The notes beneath the pieces were generated by a model. It saw only the letters and a list, made by a program, of their open reading frames with translations, had not been told where the DNA came from and did not search any database. Position numbers and translations under genes: made by a program. Of a stretch of DNA of 64,000 nt, positions 8,123-15,224 are shown in pieces (positions within the stretch are counted from its first letter, which is position 1; every line of letters begins with the position of its first letter). The stretch comes from an uncultured Muribaculaceae bacterium (GTDB taxonomy: Bacteria; Bacteroidota; Bacteroidia; Bacteroidales; Muribaculaceae), in contig CAJUKU010000010.1 in the NCBI GenBank assembly GCA_910587425.1, positions 1 to 64,000 of the forward strand, given 5' to 3'.

Positions 8123-8626
8123 ATGGCAAACGCAAATTTCCAATCACGTCTCATGGCACTTCAGGCAAACATGCTTAACTTCGCCTATATGCTCACCAGC
8201 AACCGCGATGATGCTTATGATCTTCTTCAGGACACCACGCTGAAGGCGCTTGACAATGCCGACAAATATGTCGATAACACCAACTTCAAGGGATGGGTAT
8301 TCACGATCATGCGCAACATCTTCATCAACAATTACCGTCGCGTTGTTCGTTCGGCAACTGTTGTTGATCAGACTGAGGATCTCTATCACCTCAATATCTC
8401 GCAGGACTCCGGTATTGACTCTCCCGAAGGTAGCTATGCAGCACAGGAGATCAGCGACGCAATCGCTGAATTTCCCGAAAAATACCGTGTTCCGTTCTCC
8501 ATGCACGTAGCAGGTTACAAATACAACGAGATCGCCGAAAAGATGGATCTTCCCCTCGGTACCGTGAAGAGCCGTATATTCTTCGCACGCCAGCAGCTCC
8601 AGGAGCGTTTCTCGGATTATCGTTGA
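8123..8626 (+). CDS. ECF-type RNA polymerase sigma factor
   Basis: The protein has 167 residues and the two-domain plan of extracytoplasmic-function sigma factors. Region 2 is near residues 13-80, with DDAYDLLQDTTLKAL and FKGWVFTIMRNIFINNYRR for core binding and -10 recognition. Region 4 is near 105-165, with YKYNEIAEKMDLPLGTVKSRIFFARQQLQ for -35 recognition. The length and the lack of extra domains are typical. No anti-sigma factor gene adjoins it, which is unusual for classical ECF systems but common for the abundant Bacteroidetes group. Its targets are not evident. Confidence 0.9.
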   Translation: MANANFQSRLMALQANMLNFAYMLTSNRDDAYDLLQDTTLKALDNADKYVDNTNFKGWVFTIMRNIFINNYRRVVRSATVVDQTEDLYHLNISQDSGIDSPEGSYAAQEISDAIAEFPEKYRVPFSMHVAGYKYNEIAEKMDLPLGTVKSRIFFARQQLQERFSDYR

Positions 8627-8774
8627 GCTGCCGCTTGCGTAAGCCGATACTAAAGCACTTTCTTTCTATTGAATCACTTCCTCTAAGGAAAACACACACA
8701 CGTTCACGTTTTGCACTATTTATTATAATTGTAGCGGCTATCATGCCGGCTATCCGTCCTATGAAGGACAATAT

Positions 8775-8809
8775 AACATCGGCTGCGATAATCTATCGCA
8801 GCCGATGTT
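8775..8809. terminator. Perfect 16-bp hairpin between convergent genes
   Basis: AACATCGGCTGCGATA (8775-8790) pairs without mismatch with TATCGCAGCCGATGTT (8794-8809) around a 3-nt loop. There is no clear T run on either side. It lies between the sigma gene and the minus-strand gene ending at 8878, so it may terminate both. Confidence 0.5.
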
Positions 8810-8877
8810 GGTTATATCAGGTCGATTATTTCCGGTCTGTCAGGCATCATAGTCGCCCTGTGGGGTGTGGAGTGGTA

Positions 8878-9210
8878 TCAGTCGTCATCATCATCGTCGA
8901 AGAATTTCTTCATCGCCTTGTAATGCTTCTTCATTGCTTTGTGGCGTGCCTTGTAATACTTCTCCTGCGCTTTCATCTGCTTCTTGTAGCGCTTCTTCAT
9001 CTTCTTATAGTATTTCTTGCTGTGCCTCGGATAGCGGTAGTAGCCATCGTCACCGTAGAAGAATTCCGGTGGTGGTCCTTGATGACGCCCGCCGGTATTG
9101 AGATGCACACCTGCACCTTCGGTGGTAAGCCACAATCTCAGGTTCTGTGCTGTTGCGCCGACGGTCCCGAGTGTCAGGACAACTATCAGTGTGATCAGTA
9201 TCTTTTTCAT
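8878..9210 (-). CDS. Small secreted Lys/Tyr-rich protein with poly-Asp tail
   Basis: This is a 110-residue protein I do not recognise. Residues 1-21 form a clear signal peptide (KKILITLIVVLTLGTVGATA). A short Gly/Pro-containing segment with FFYGDDGYYRYP follows. Residues 63-103 are then almost entirely Lys, Tyr, His, Met and Arg in a repetitive helical pattern (KKYYKKMKKRYKKQMKAQEK and similar). It ends FFDDDDDD. The very basic block and the acidic tip could pair with each other or bind polyanions such as LPS or nucleic acid; this is inference. Similar short secreted proteins are often left as hypothetical in Bacteroidales. Confidence 0.65.
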   Translation of the reverse strand: MKKILITLIVVLTLGTVGATAQNLRLWLTTEGAGVHLNTGGRHQGPPPEFFYGDDGYYRYPRHSKKYYKKMKKRYKKQMKAQEKYYKARHKAMKKHYKAMKKFFDDDDDD

Positions 9211-9417
9211 AGTGTGTGTTTTTTTGACTCACGTTGGCGAGTGCTGTTATTGTATTTATAACGTCACTCATGTGCGCACGGTTTCTGAACGGTTGAGTAA
9301 TCCTACAGTTTTTATGATTAATTCCTGTTTCTTAAAACACTTTTTCTCTCCCGCTTGTTATTATGATGATTCAACCATAGCCAAAATATACTTTTCCTTA
9401 TTCATGGACTTTTTGAG

Positions 9418-9467
9418 TCCGGAAAAACAGACTTGATATCTTTCCATACCTTCGGAGTTTTTCCGGA
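9418..9467. other. Perfect 11-bp inverted repeat in a 560-bp intergenic region
   Basis: TCCGGAAAAAC (9418-9428) and GTTTTTCCGGA (9457-9467) are exact inverted copies 28 nt apart, followed by GATTTTT. With the hairpin just downstream they could be the 3' part of a small RNA. No gene is convincing between 9211 and 9772. Confidence 0.4.
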
Positions 9468-9474
9468 GATTTTT

Positions 9475-9502
9475 AGCCGGAGGCGCACACCTCTGGCTTT
9501 TT
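9475..9502 (+). terminator. Terminator-like hairpin with no obvious upstream gene
   Basis: AGCCGGAGG (9475-9483) pairs with CCTCTGGCT (9490-9498) with one G-T pair, followed by TTTT. No plus-strand gene precedes it, so it may end a small RNA. Confidence 0.5.
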
Positions 9503-9538
9503 GATCTCTTTACATCCGGAGTGCGATATGTAGATGCG

Positions 9539-9693
9539 TTTTGAGTCGCGATTGAGTGATGCCCTTTCCGAACGGCGTTTTTTACAAGTGTCTAAATTTG
9601 ATCAAATTGGGTGATTGTGTTGGAAATCAATAACATGTGTGATTTTGAGTCGCGGGTTCTTTTTTGCCACTAAATGTTAATTTTTTAACATTT
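9539..9693. repeat. Repeated motif and palindromes upstream of ybeY
   Basis: TTTTGAGTCGCG occurs at 9539-9550 and again at 9643-9654. Between them lies the perfect palindrome AATTTGATCAAATT (9595-9608). After the second copy, AAATGTTAA (9672-9680) and TTAACATTT (9685-9693) form another inverted repeat. The arrangement suggests regulator binding sites before ybeY-mnmG. Confidence 0.4.
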
Positions 9694-9734
9694 GAGTGCT
9701 GTCAGATGATTTCTGTTGAATTTTCACGATGCTA

Positions 9735-9765
9735 TTGACTTACGTTGCATTATTTTGTAATTTTG
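9735..9765 (+). promoter_or_regulatory. Promoter for ybeY-mnmG
   Basis: TTG (9735-9737), a 20-nt spacer and TAATTTTG (9758-9765) form an exact promoter. The ATG of ybeY is only 8 nt beyond the -7 box, so the message may be nearly leaderless. Confidence 0.7.
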
Positions 9766-9772
9766 CTCGCTT

Positions 9773-10195
9773 ATGGAAAAAATTACTTACACTGCCGAAG
9801 GAGTGACAATGCCTCCGATCGATCAGGCGCGGGTGAACCGGTGGATTGAGCAAGTTGCCCGGTTGCATCAGCGTACGCTCGGGCCGATAGCTTACGTGTT
9901 TTGCGATGATGAGACCATACTCCGTGTCAACAGGCAGTTTCTCAACCATGATTTTTTCACAGATATCATAACCTTCGATTATTCCAGACGCTCCATGATA
10001 TCGGGCGACATGTATATCTCGCTTGATACCGTGCGTTCGAATGCCGAGATGCTCGGTCAGCCATATGAACGCGAGCTTCACCGCGTGATCATACACGGTA
10101 TACTCCATCTGTGTGGCATTGATGACAAAGGTCCGGGTGAGCGTGAGATAATGGAACGAAACGAAGAGGAAGCACTCGCGATATATGAAATTTGA
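9773..10195 (+). CDS. ybeY: Endoribonuclease YbeY (rRNA maturation factor)
   Basis: This is a 140-residue protein of the UPF0054 family. YbeY is a zinc-dependent RNase that matures 16S rRNA 3' ends and takes part in ribosome quality control. The zinc motif HGILHLCGIDD near residues 109-119 carries the expected His residues. FTDIITFDY near 57-65 and the preceding RQFLNHDF are also conserved. It overlaps the start of mnmG by 11 nt, so the two genes are translationally linked. Confidence 0.93.
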   Translation: MEKITYTAEGVTMPPIDQARVNRWIEQVARLHQRTLGPIAYVFCDDETILRVNRQFLNHDFFTDIITFDYSRRSMISGDMYISLDTVRSNAEMLGQPYERELHRVIIHGILHLCGIDDKGPGEREIMERNEEEALAIYEI

Positions 10196-12071
10196 CTACG
10201 ACGTTATAGTGATCGGAGCGGGTCATGCGGGTTGTGAGGCAGCCGCCGCAGCCGCACGCATGGGCTCGTCGACCCTTTTGATCACCCTCGACATGAACAA
10301 GATCGCCCAGATGAGCTGCAATCCGGCTGTGGGTGGTATTGCGAAAGGTCAGATAGTGCGTGAGATCGATGCCCTCGGTGGCATGATGGGTATAATCACT
10401 GACCGCACAGCGATACAGTTCCGTATGCTGAACCGGTCGAAAGGTCCGGCTATGTGGAGCCCGCGTGCGCAGTCGGACCGGATGCGCTTCAGTGAGATGT
10501 GGCGCCTGACGCTTGAAAATATACCCGGCTTGTCGATGTGGCAGGACGATGTGACACAGCTTGTGATCGATGATGACGGCAATGTAGCAGGGGTGCGCAC
10601 AGCGATGGGAGTCGAATTCAAGGCTCGCGCCGTGGTGCTCACGGCCGGCACATTCCTTAACGGAAAGATGCACGTTGGGCGCCACCAATGGTATGGAGGA
10701 CGTATTTCCGAACCTGCATCTACCGGGCTGACCGGACAGCTTCGTGAGCTCGGTTTTGTAACCGACCGGATGAAGACCGGTACTCCGGTGCGTATGGATG
10801 GTCGTTCGATCCATTGGGAACTAACCGCCCGTCAGGAGGGTGATGACGACGATCTGCATCATTTTTCCTATCTTCCCGACGTACACAGGGAACTTAAACA
10901 GCGCCCATGCCATATCGTATATACGAATCCTGCGACTCATGAGATACTTCGCGAAGGACTTCCGGATTCTCCGCTTTACAACGGTCAGATCCAGAGCATC
11001 GGTCCGCGATATTGCCCGAGCATAGAGACAAAGATTGTCACTTTCGCCGACAAAAACGAGCATCAGCTCTTTATCGAGCCTGAGGGTGAGGATACACATG
11101 AATGCTATCTGAACGGATTCAGTTCTTCGCTTCCGCTTGATGTGCAGCTTCGCGCATTGCAGAGCATACCGGCGTTTGCTGATGTACAGGTGTACCGTCC
11201 CGGTTATGCTATAGAGTATGATTTCTTCGATCCCCGGCAGCTGCGCCACTCGCTTGAGACAAAACTTGTCGGCGGTCTCTTCTTCGCCGGACAGGTTAAC
11301 GGCACAACAGGTTACGAGGAGGCAGCCGGTCAGGGTCTGATTGCAGGTATCAACGCGCATCTGCGCTGTGCGGGGAATGATCCATTCGTGCTTGCGCGCG
11401 ATCAGGCATACATCGGAGTGCTGATCGACGATCTTGTGACCAAAGGGGTGGATGAACCGTACAGAATGTTCACCTCACGTGCGGAGTACAGAATATTGCT
11501 GCGCCAGGATGATGCCGACATGCGCCTGACTCCGTTGGGGCATGAGATAGGACTTGCCGACGATGAACGGTACCGGCTGATGCTGACGAAGCGTGAACAG
11601 CGCGACCATTTGCTGCGGTTTCTCGCCGAGACAAGCATCTCGGTTACCGAAGCGAATCCATATCTGGTGAGCATCGGTTCCGCTCCGCTCACGCAAGGTG
11701 TGAAGCTGGGCGATCTGTTGCTTCGTCCGCGCGTCACAGTTGCAGGGCTTGCGGGTGTAAGTCAGCGTCTGCATGACTTCATAGAGTCCGAGGTCGAGGT
11801 GCAGCGGCGTGATGAGATTGTCGAGGCAGCCGAGATATTGGCGAAATACTCCGGTTATATAGACCGCGAGCGTGCCGTAGCCGATAGATTGCAGCGCCTT
11901 GATGGTGTGCGTCTGCGCGGCAAATTGGATTACTCCATGATCAAATCGATATCTACCGAAGCGCGCCAGAAACTTGCGCGGATAGACCCGGAGACTGTCG
12001 GTCAGGCATCGCGTATACCGGGCATATCTCCGAACGATATAAATGTCCTACTGCTGCTTTTGGGTAGATGA
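10185..12071 (+). CDS. mnmG: tRNA uridine-5-carboxymethylaminomethyl modification enzyme MnmG (GidA)
   Basis: The 628-residue FAD enzyme works with MnmE to make the cmnm5U34 wobble modification on tRNAs. The N-terminus VIVIGAGHAGCEAAAAAARMG is the FAD-binding Rossmann loop. MSCNPAVGGIAKGQIVREID near residue 44 and GTTGYEEAAGQGL near 374 are MnmG signatures. The C-terminal helical domain ends IPGISPNDINVLLLLLGR. Length is normal. Two nucleotides after its stop lies a parS-like site, echoing the classical link of gidA with chromosome-partition sequences. Confidence 0.97.
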   Translation: MKFDYDVIVIGAGHAGCEAAAAAARMGSSTLLITLDMNKIAQMSCNPAVGGIAKGQIVREIDALGGMMGIITDRTAIQFRMLNRSKGPAMWSPRAQSDRMRFSEMWRLTLENIPGLSMWQDDVTQLVIDDDGNVAGVRTAMGVEFKARAVVLTAGTFLNGKMHVGRHQWYGGRISEPASTGLTGQLRELGFVTDRMKTGTPVRMDGRSIHWELTARQEGDDDDLHHFSYLPDVHRELKQRPCHIVYTNPATHEILREGLPDSPLYNGQIQSIGPRYCPSIETKIVTFADKNEHQLFIEPEGEDTHECYLNGFSSSLPLDVQLRALQSIPAFADVQVYRPGYAIEYDFFDPRQLRHSLETKLVGGLFFAGQVNGTTGYEEAAGQGLIAGINAHLRCAGNDPFVLARDQAYIGVLIDDLVTKGVDEPYRMFTSRAEYRILLRQDDADMRLTPLGHEIGLADDERYRLMLTKREQRDHLLRFLAETSISVTEANPYLVSIGSAPLTQGVKLGDLLLRPRVTVAGLAGVSQRLHDFIESEVEVQRRDEIVEAAEILAKYSGYIDRERAVADRLQRLDGVRLRGKLDYSMIKSISTEARQKLARIDPETVGQASRIPGISPNDINVLLLLLGR

Positions 12072-12072
12072 T

Positions 12073-12088
12073 TGTTTCACGTGGAACA
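12073..12088. promoter_or_regulatory. parS-like ParB-binding site
   Basis: TGTTTCACGTGGAACA fits the general bacterial parS pattern TGTTnCACGTGnAACA at every fixed position and is near-palindromic. It starts 2 nt after mnmG. ParB binding here would mark origin-proximal centromere DNA, but parA and parB are not in the window. Confidence 0.7.
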
Positions 12089-12194
12089 CTGTCAAAGCTC
12101 CGATGTGCAGAGGTTTGCGGGGCTAACCTGTAAGGAAAGTACCGGAAAACGCCGGAATAAAAAATAGAAATAATAACGCTAATCAAATCCATAT

Positions 12195-12710
12195 ATGGAA
12201 TACGTAAAATCAGTAATACGCGACATCGTCGACTTCCCCAAGAAGGGTGTGGTCTTCAAAGATCTCACGACAGTTTTCAAGGATCCCCGTGCGCTTCACA
12301 TCGTGGGGTGGGATCTCGCCCAGCTCTACCGCGACAAGGGTGTGACCAAGGTCGTGGGTATCGAATCGCGAGGCTTTGTGTTCGGCTCCATCCTCGCTTA
12401 CGAGTTGGGTGCCGGTTTTGTGCCTGCCCGCAAACCGGGCAAGCTTCCGGCAGATACCGTGAGCGCATCGTTTGAGAAAGAGTATGGCACCGACACAATC
12501 GAGATGCACCGCGATGCCATCACCCCCGACGATGTGGTGGTGATACATGACGACGTGCTTGCCACCGGCGGCACCATGGCAGCAGCCGTGAAGCTCGTAG
12601 AGAGTATGAATCCGCGCCGCATATACGTGAACTGCATAGTGGAGCTTGAGGCATTGGGCGGACGCGCCGCGCTCGGCGATGTTGAGCTCACCTCGCTTCT
12701 TAAATACTGA
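12195..12710 (+). CDS. apt: Adenine phosphoribosyltransferase
   Basis: The 171-residue cytoplasmic enzyme converts adenine and PRPP to AMP for purine salvage. VVVIHDDVLATGGTMAAAVKL, around residues 115-135, is the PRPP-binding loop with adjacent acidic pair. IESRGFVFGSILAYELGAGFVPARKPGKLP (start near residue 57) matches the adenine-pocket and flexible-loop regions. The length is standard. It is 123 nt after mnmG, beyond the parS-like site, and 23 nt before uvrC. Confidence 0.96.
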   Translation: MEYVKSVIRDIVDFPKKGVVFKDLTTVFKDPRALHIVGWDLAQLYRDKGVTKVVGIESRGFVFGSILAYELGAGFVPARKPGKLPADTVSASFEKEYGTDTIEMHRDAITPDDVVVIHDDVLATGGTMAAAVKLVESMNPRRIYVNCIVELEALGGRAALGDVELTSLLKY

Positions 12711-12733
12711 GAAAACAGTCGCCGCGATTTCCT

Positions 12734-14572
12734 ATGCCGAAGCACCGCAAATCAGCCGAGCTTGAGGAGAAGATATCGATTCTCCCCACTACCCCCGGAG
12801 TCTATATGTACTTTGATTCCGCGGGTACGGTGATTTATGTCGGTAAGGCAAAAAACCTGAAGAGGCGCGTTTCTTCCTACTTCAACCGCACGCATGATTC
12901 CGTCCGCACCAATCTGCTTGTGCGTGCGATAGCCGACATGAAATATATTGTCGTGCCTACGGAGCAGGATGCCTTGAATCTCGAAAACTCGATGATCAAG
13001 GAGTACAAGCCCCGCTATAACGTGCTGCTGAAGGATGATAAATCCTACCCCTGGATTGTGGTCACTAAAGAGCCTTATCCGAGGGTGTTCATGACGCGCA
13101 AGAAGGTGCCCGACGGTGCGAAGTATTACGGACCGTACACAGACACGGCTTCCGCCCGCGCGGTGCTCGACCTGATCCGTGAACTGTATCCGCTCCGGTC
13201 GTGCCGCCACATCCTTACTCCCGAAGGGGTCGAGGCGGGCAAATGGAAACTCTGTCTCGACTATCACATAAAGCGCTGTGCGGGTCCCTGCGCCGGCAAA
13301 ATGAGCCGTGAGGATTATGTGGCGGCTGTCGAGCGCGTCAAGCAGATATTGCGCGGCGACATGGCAGAGTTGCTGGACTACCTGCGCGGAGAGATGCAGC
13401 GGCTTGCCGCCGACCTGCGCTTCGAGGAGGCGCAGGCGGTCAAGGAGCGCTATCAGCGTGTGGAGCGCTATTGTGCCAAGAGCGTCATCGTGAGTCAGAC
13501 GATAGGTGATGTCGATGTATTCGGGGTTGATGACGACGGCGACGATGTCTTCATTAACTACATGCATGTGCGCCGCGGTGCGGTGGTGAGGAGCGTGACG
13601 CTCGAATACAAGCGGAGCATGGATGAGACCGTGCCGCAGCTGCTCTCATACGCCATGAACGAGATCGCCCGCACGCTCGATGTGGACTATGAGGAGGTGA
13701 TTGTCGCCGAACAGCCCGACGTCGAGATGCCGGGTGTCATATTCATCATACCGCAGAGGGGCGATAAATCAAAGTTGCTTGAGGTGTCGCAGCGCAATGC
13801 CCGGCAGCACAAACTCGACATGCTCGCCCACATGGAGCGGCGCAATCCTGAGGAGCGCACGGAGCGGCTGCTGCGGCGTATGCAGTCCGATTTCAGGCTC
13901 ACGGAGCTTCCGCACCACATAGAGTGTTTCGACAACTCAAATATACAGGGCACGAATCCTGTAGCCTCGTGCGTGGTGTTCCGCGACGGTCGTCCGTCGA
14001 AGAAAGATTACCGACATTTCAATATCAAGACTGTGGAGGGACCCGACGATTTCGCATCGATGAAAGAGGTGCTCACGCGCCGCTACACGCGTCTCATGGC
14101 GGAGGGTGAGGAACTGCCGCAGTTAGTGGTAGTCGACGGCGGAAAAGGTCAGCTCAGTGCTGCTGTGGAAGCTTTCGACGCAATGGGTATCCGTGGAAAG
14201 GTCGCTCTGGTCGGCATTGCAAAGCGTCTTGAGGAGATCTATTTTCCGGGCGACAGCGTGCCGCTTTATATCGACAAGAATTCCGAATCGCTGCGTGTCG
14301 TTCAGCAGTTGCGCGACGAGGCACACCGCTTCGGCATCACCCATCACCGCAACCGCCGCAGCAAGGGGCAGACGGTCTCGGCTCTCGACAGCATCGAAGG
14401 TATCGGACCACGCACACGCGAGCGGCTTCTGACAAAATTCCGCAGCTTCAAGCGCATTGCCGAGGCAGATCTCGACGATATCGCGGCACTTGTCGGTCCG
14501 GCAAAGGCATCGCTCGTCTACAATGCCATCCATCCTGCCGATGATAATGATACGGCGGAACTTCCGGAATGA
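12734..14572 (+). CDS. uvrC: Excinuclease ABC subunit UvrC
   Basis: The 612-residue nuclease makes both incisions around lesions during nucleotide excision repair. The order of domains is regular. A GIY-YIG nuclease lies at residues 15-95 (TTPGVYMYFDS...VIYVGKAKNLKRRVSSYF) and a Cys-containing cluster near 150-180. A UVR helix pair for UvrB contact lies near 215 (LRFEEAQAVKERY). The RNase H-like nuclease core has IECFDNSNIQGTNPV and VVDGGKGQL. The C-terminal helix-hairpin-helix is SIEGIGPRTRERLLTKF. No abnormality is seen. Confidence 0.97.
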   Translation: MPKHRKSAELEEKISILPTTPGVYMYFDSAGTVIYVGKAKNLKRRVSSYFNRTHDSVRTNLLVRAIADMKYIVVPTEQDALNLENSMIKEYKPRYNVLLKDDKSYPWIVVTKEPYPRVFMTRKKVPDGAKYYGPYTDTASARAVLDLIRELYPLRSCRHILTPEGVEAGKWKLCLDYHIKRCAGPCAGKMSREDYVAAVERVKQILRGDMAELLDYLRGEMQRLAADLRFEEAQAVKERYQRVERYCAKSVIVSQTIGDVDVFGVDDDGDDVFINYMHVRRGAVVRSVTLEYKRSMDETVPQLLSYAMNEIARTLDVDYEEVIVAEQPDVEMPGVIFIIPQRGDKSKLLEVSQRNARQHKLDMLAHMERRNPEERTERLLRRMQSDFRLTELPHHIECFDNSNIQGTNPVASCVVFRDGRPSKKDYRHFNIKTVEGPDDFASMKEVLTRRYTRLMAEGEELPQLVVVDGGKGQLSAAVEAFDAMGIRGKVALVGIAKRLEEIYFPGDSVPLYIDKNSESLRVVQQLRDEAHRFGITHHRNRRSKGQTVSALDSIEGIGPRTRERLLTKFRSFKRIAEADLDDIAALVGPAKASLVYNAIHPADDNDTAELPE

Positions 14573-14642
14573 TAAAGATTTGGTTGTCAACTATATGCGC
14601 GGTGGTGTGCAATATTGACAATCCGCTTTTCGTTTATAGTAC

Positions 14643-15224
14643 ATGGGAAAGAAAATTGTATTTGCGACAAATAACGCGCATAAATTACAGGAAATAAGGC
14701 AGATAGTTGGCGATAAGCTGGAGATTCTCTCCCTTGCCGATATCGGGTGCCATGAGGATATCCCCGAGACTGCCGATACGCTTGCCGGGAATGCCGAGCT
14801 TAAGGCACGCTATGTGAAGGAGCATTACGGCTACGATTGTTTCGCCGACGACACCGGTCTGATTGTCGATGCTCTCAACGGCGCCCCCGGTGTCTACTCC
14901 GCCCGCTATGCCGGTCCCGGTCATGATTCGGTAGCAAATACACGTCTGTTGTTGAAAAATCTTGAGGGGGTGGAGGACCGCTCTGCCCGCTTCGTGACCG
15001 TCATCTGCCTAATCGGGGGTGATGAGGCAAGGTTTTTCGAGGGGAAGGTAGAAGGGGTTATAACCCGCGAACCGGCAGGCTGCGGAGGCTTCGGCTATGA
15101 TCCTGTTTTCCTTCCTGCGGAAGCCGACGTGACGTTTGCCGAGATGCCCGCAGAGGCGAAGAATGCGATCAGCCACCGCGGACGTGCCACTGCTGCACTG
15201 CTTGATTACCTCTCACAGCTATGA
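14643..15224 (+). CDS. rdgB: XTP/dITP diphosphatase (RdgB/HAM1 family)
   Basis: The 193-residue enzyme hydrolyses non-canonical purine triphosphates (XTP, dITP) and so protects DNA and RNA. It begins KIVFATNNAHKLQEI, the substrate-binding start of the family. It continues with FADDTGLIVDALNGAPGVYSARYAG near residues 69-92 and GGFGYDPVF near 147, all typical. The length is normal. Its TGA overlaps the ATG of the PorZ-like gene as ATGA, so the two are likely co-translated. Confidence 0.95.
   Translation: MGKKIVFATNNAHKLQEIRQIVGDKLEILSLADIGCHEDIPETADTLAGNAELKARYVKEHYGYDCFADDTGLIVDALNGAPGVYSARYAGPGHDSVANTRLLLKNLEGVEDRSARFVTVICLIGGDEARFFEGKVEGVITREPAGCGGFGYDPVFLPAEADVTFAEMPAEAKNAISHRGRATAALLDYLSQL

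Noticed and set aside
9211..9772. Possible replication origin beside ybeY-mnmG and the parS-like site
   Set aside because: I found no cluster of DnaA boxes (TTWTNCACA) and no dnaA or dnaN gene; structure alone is not enough.
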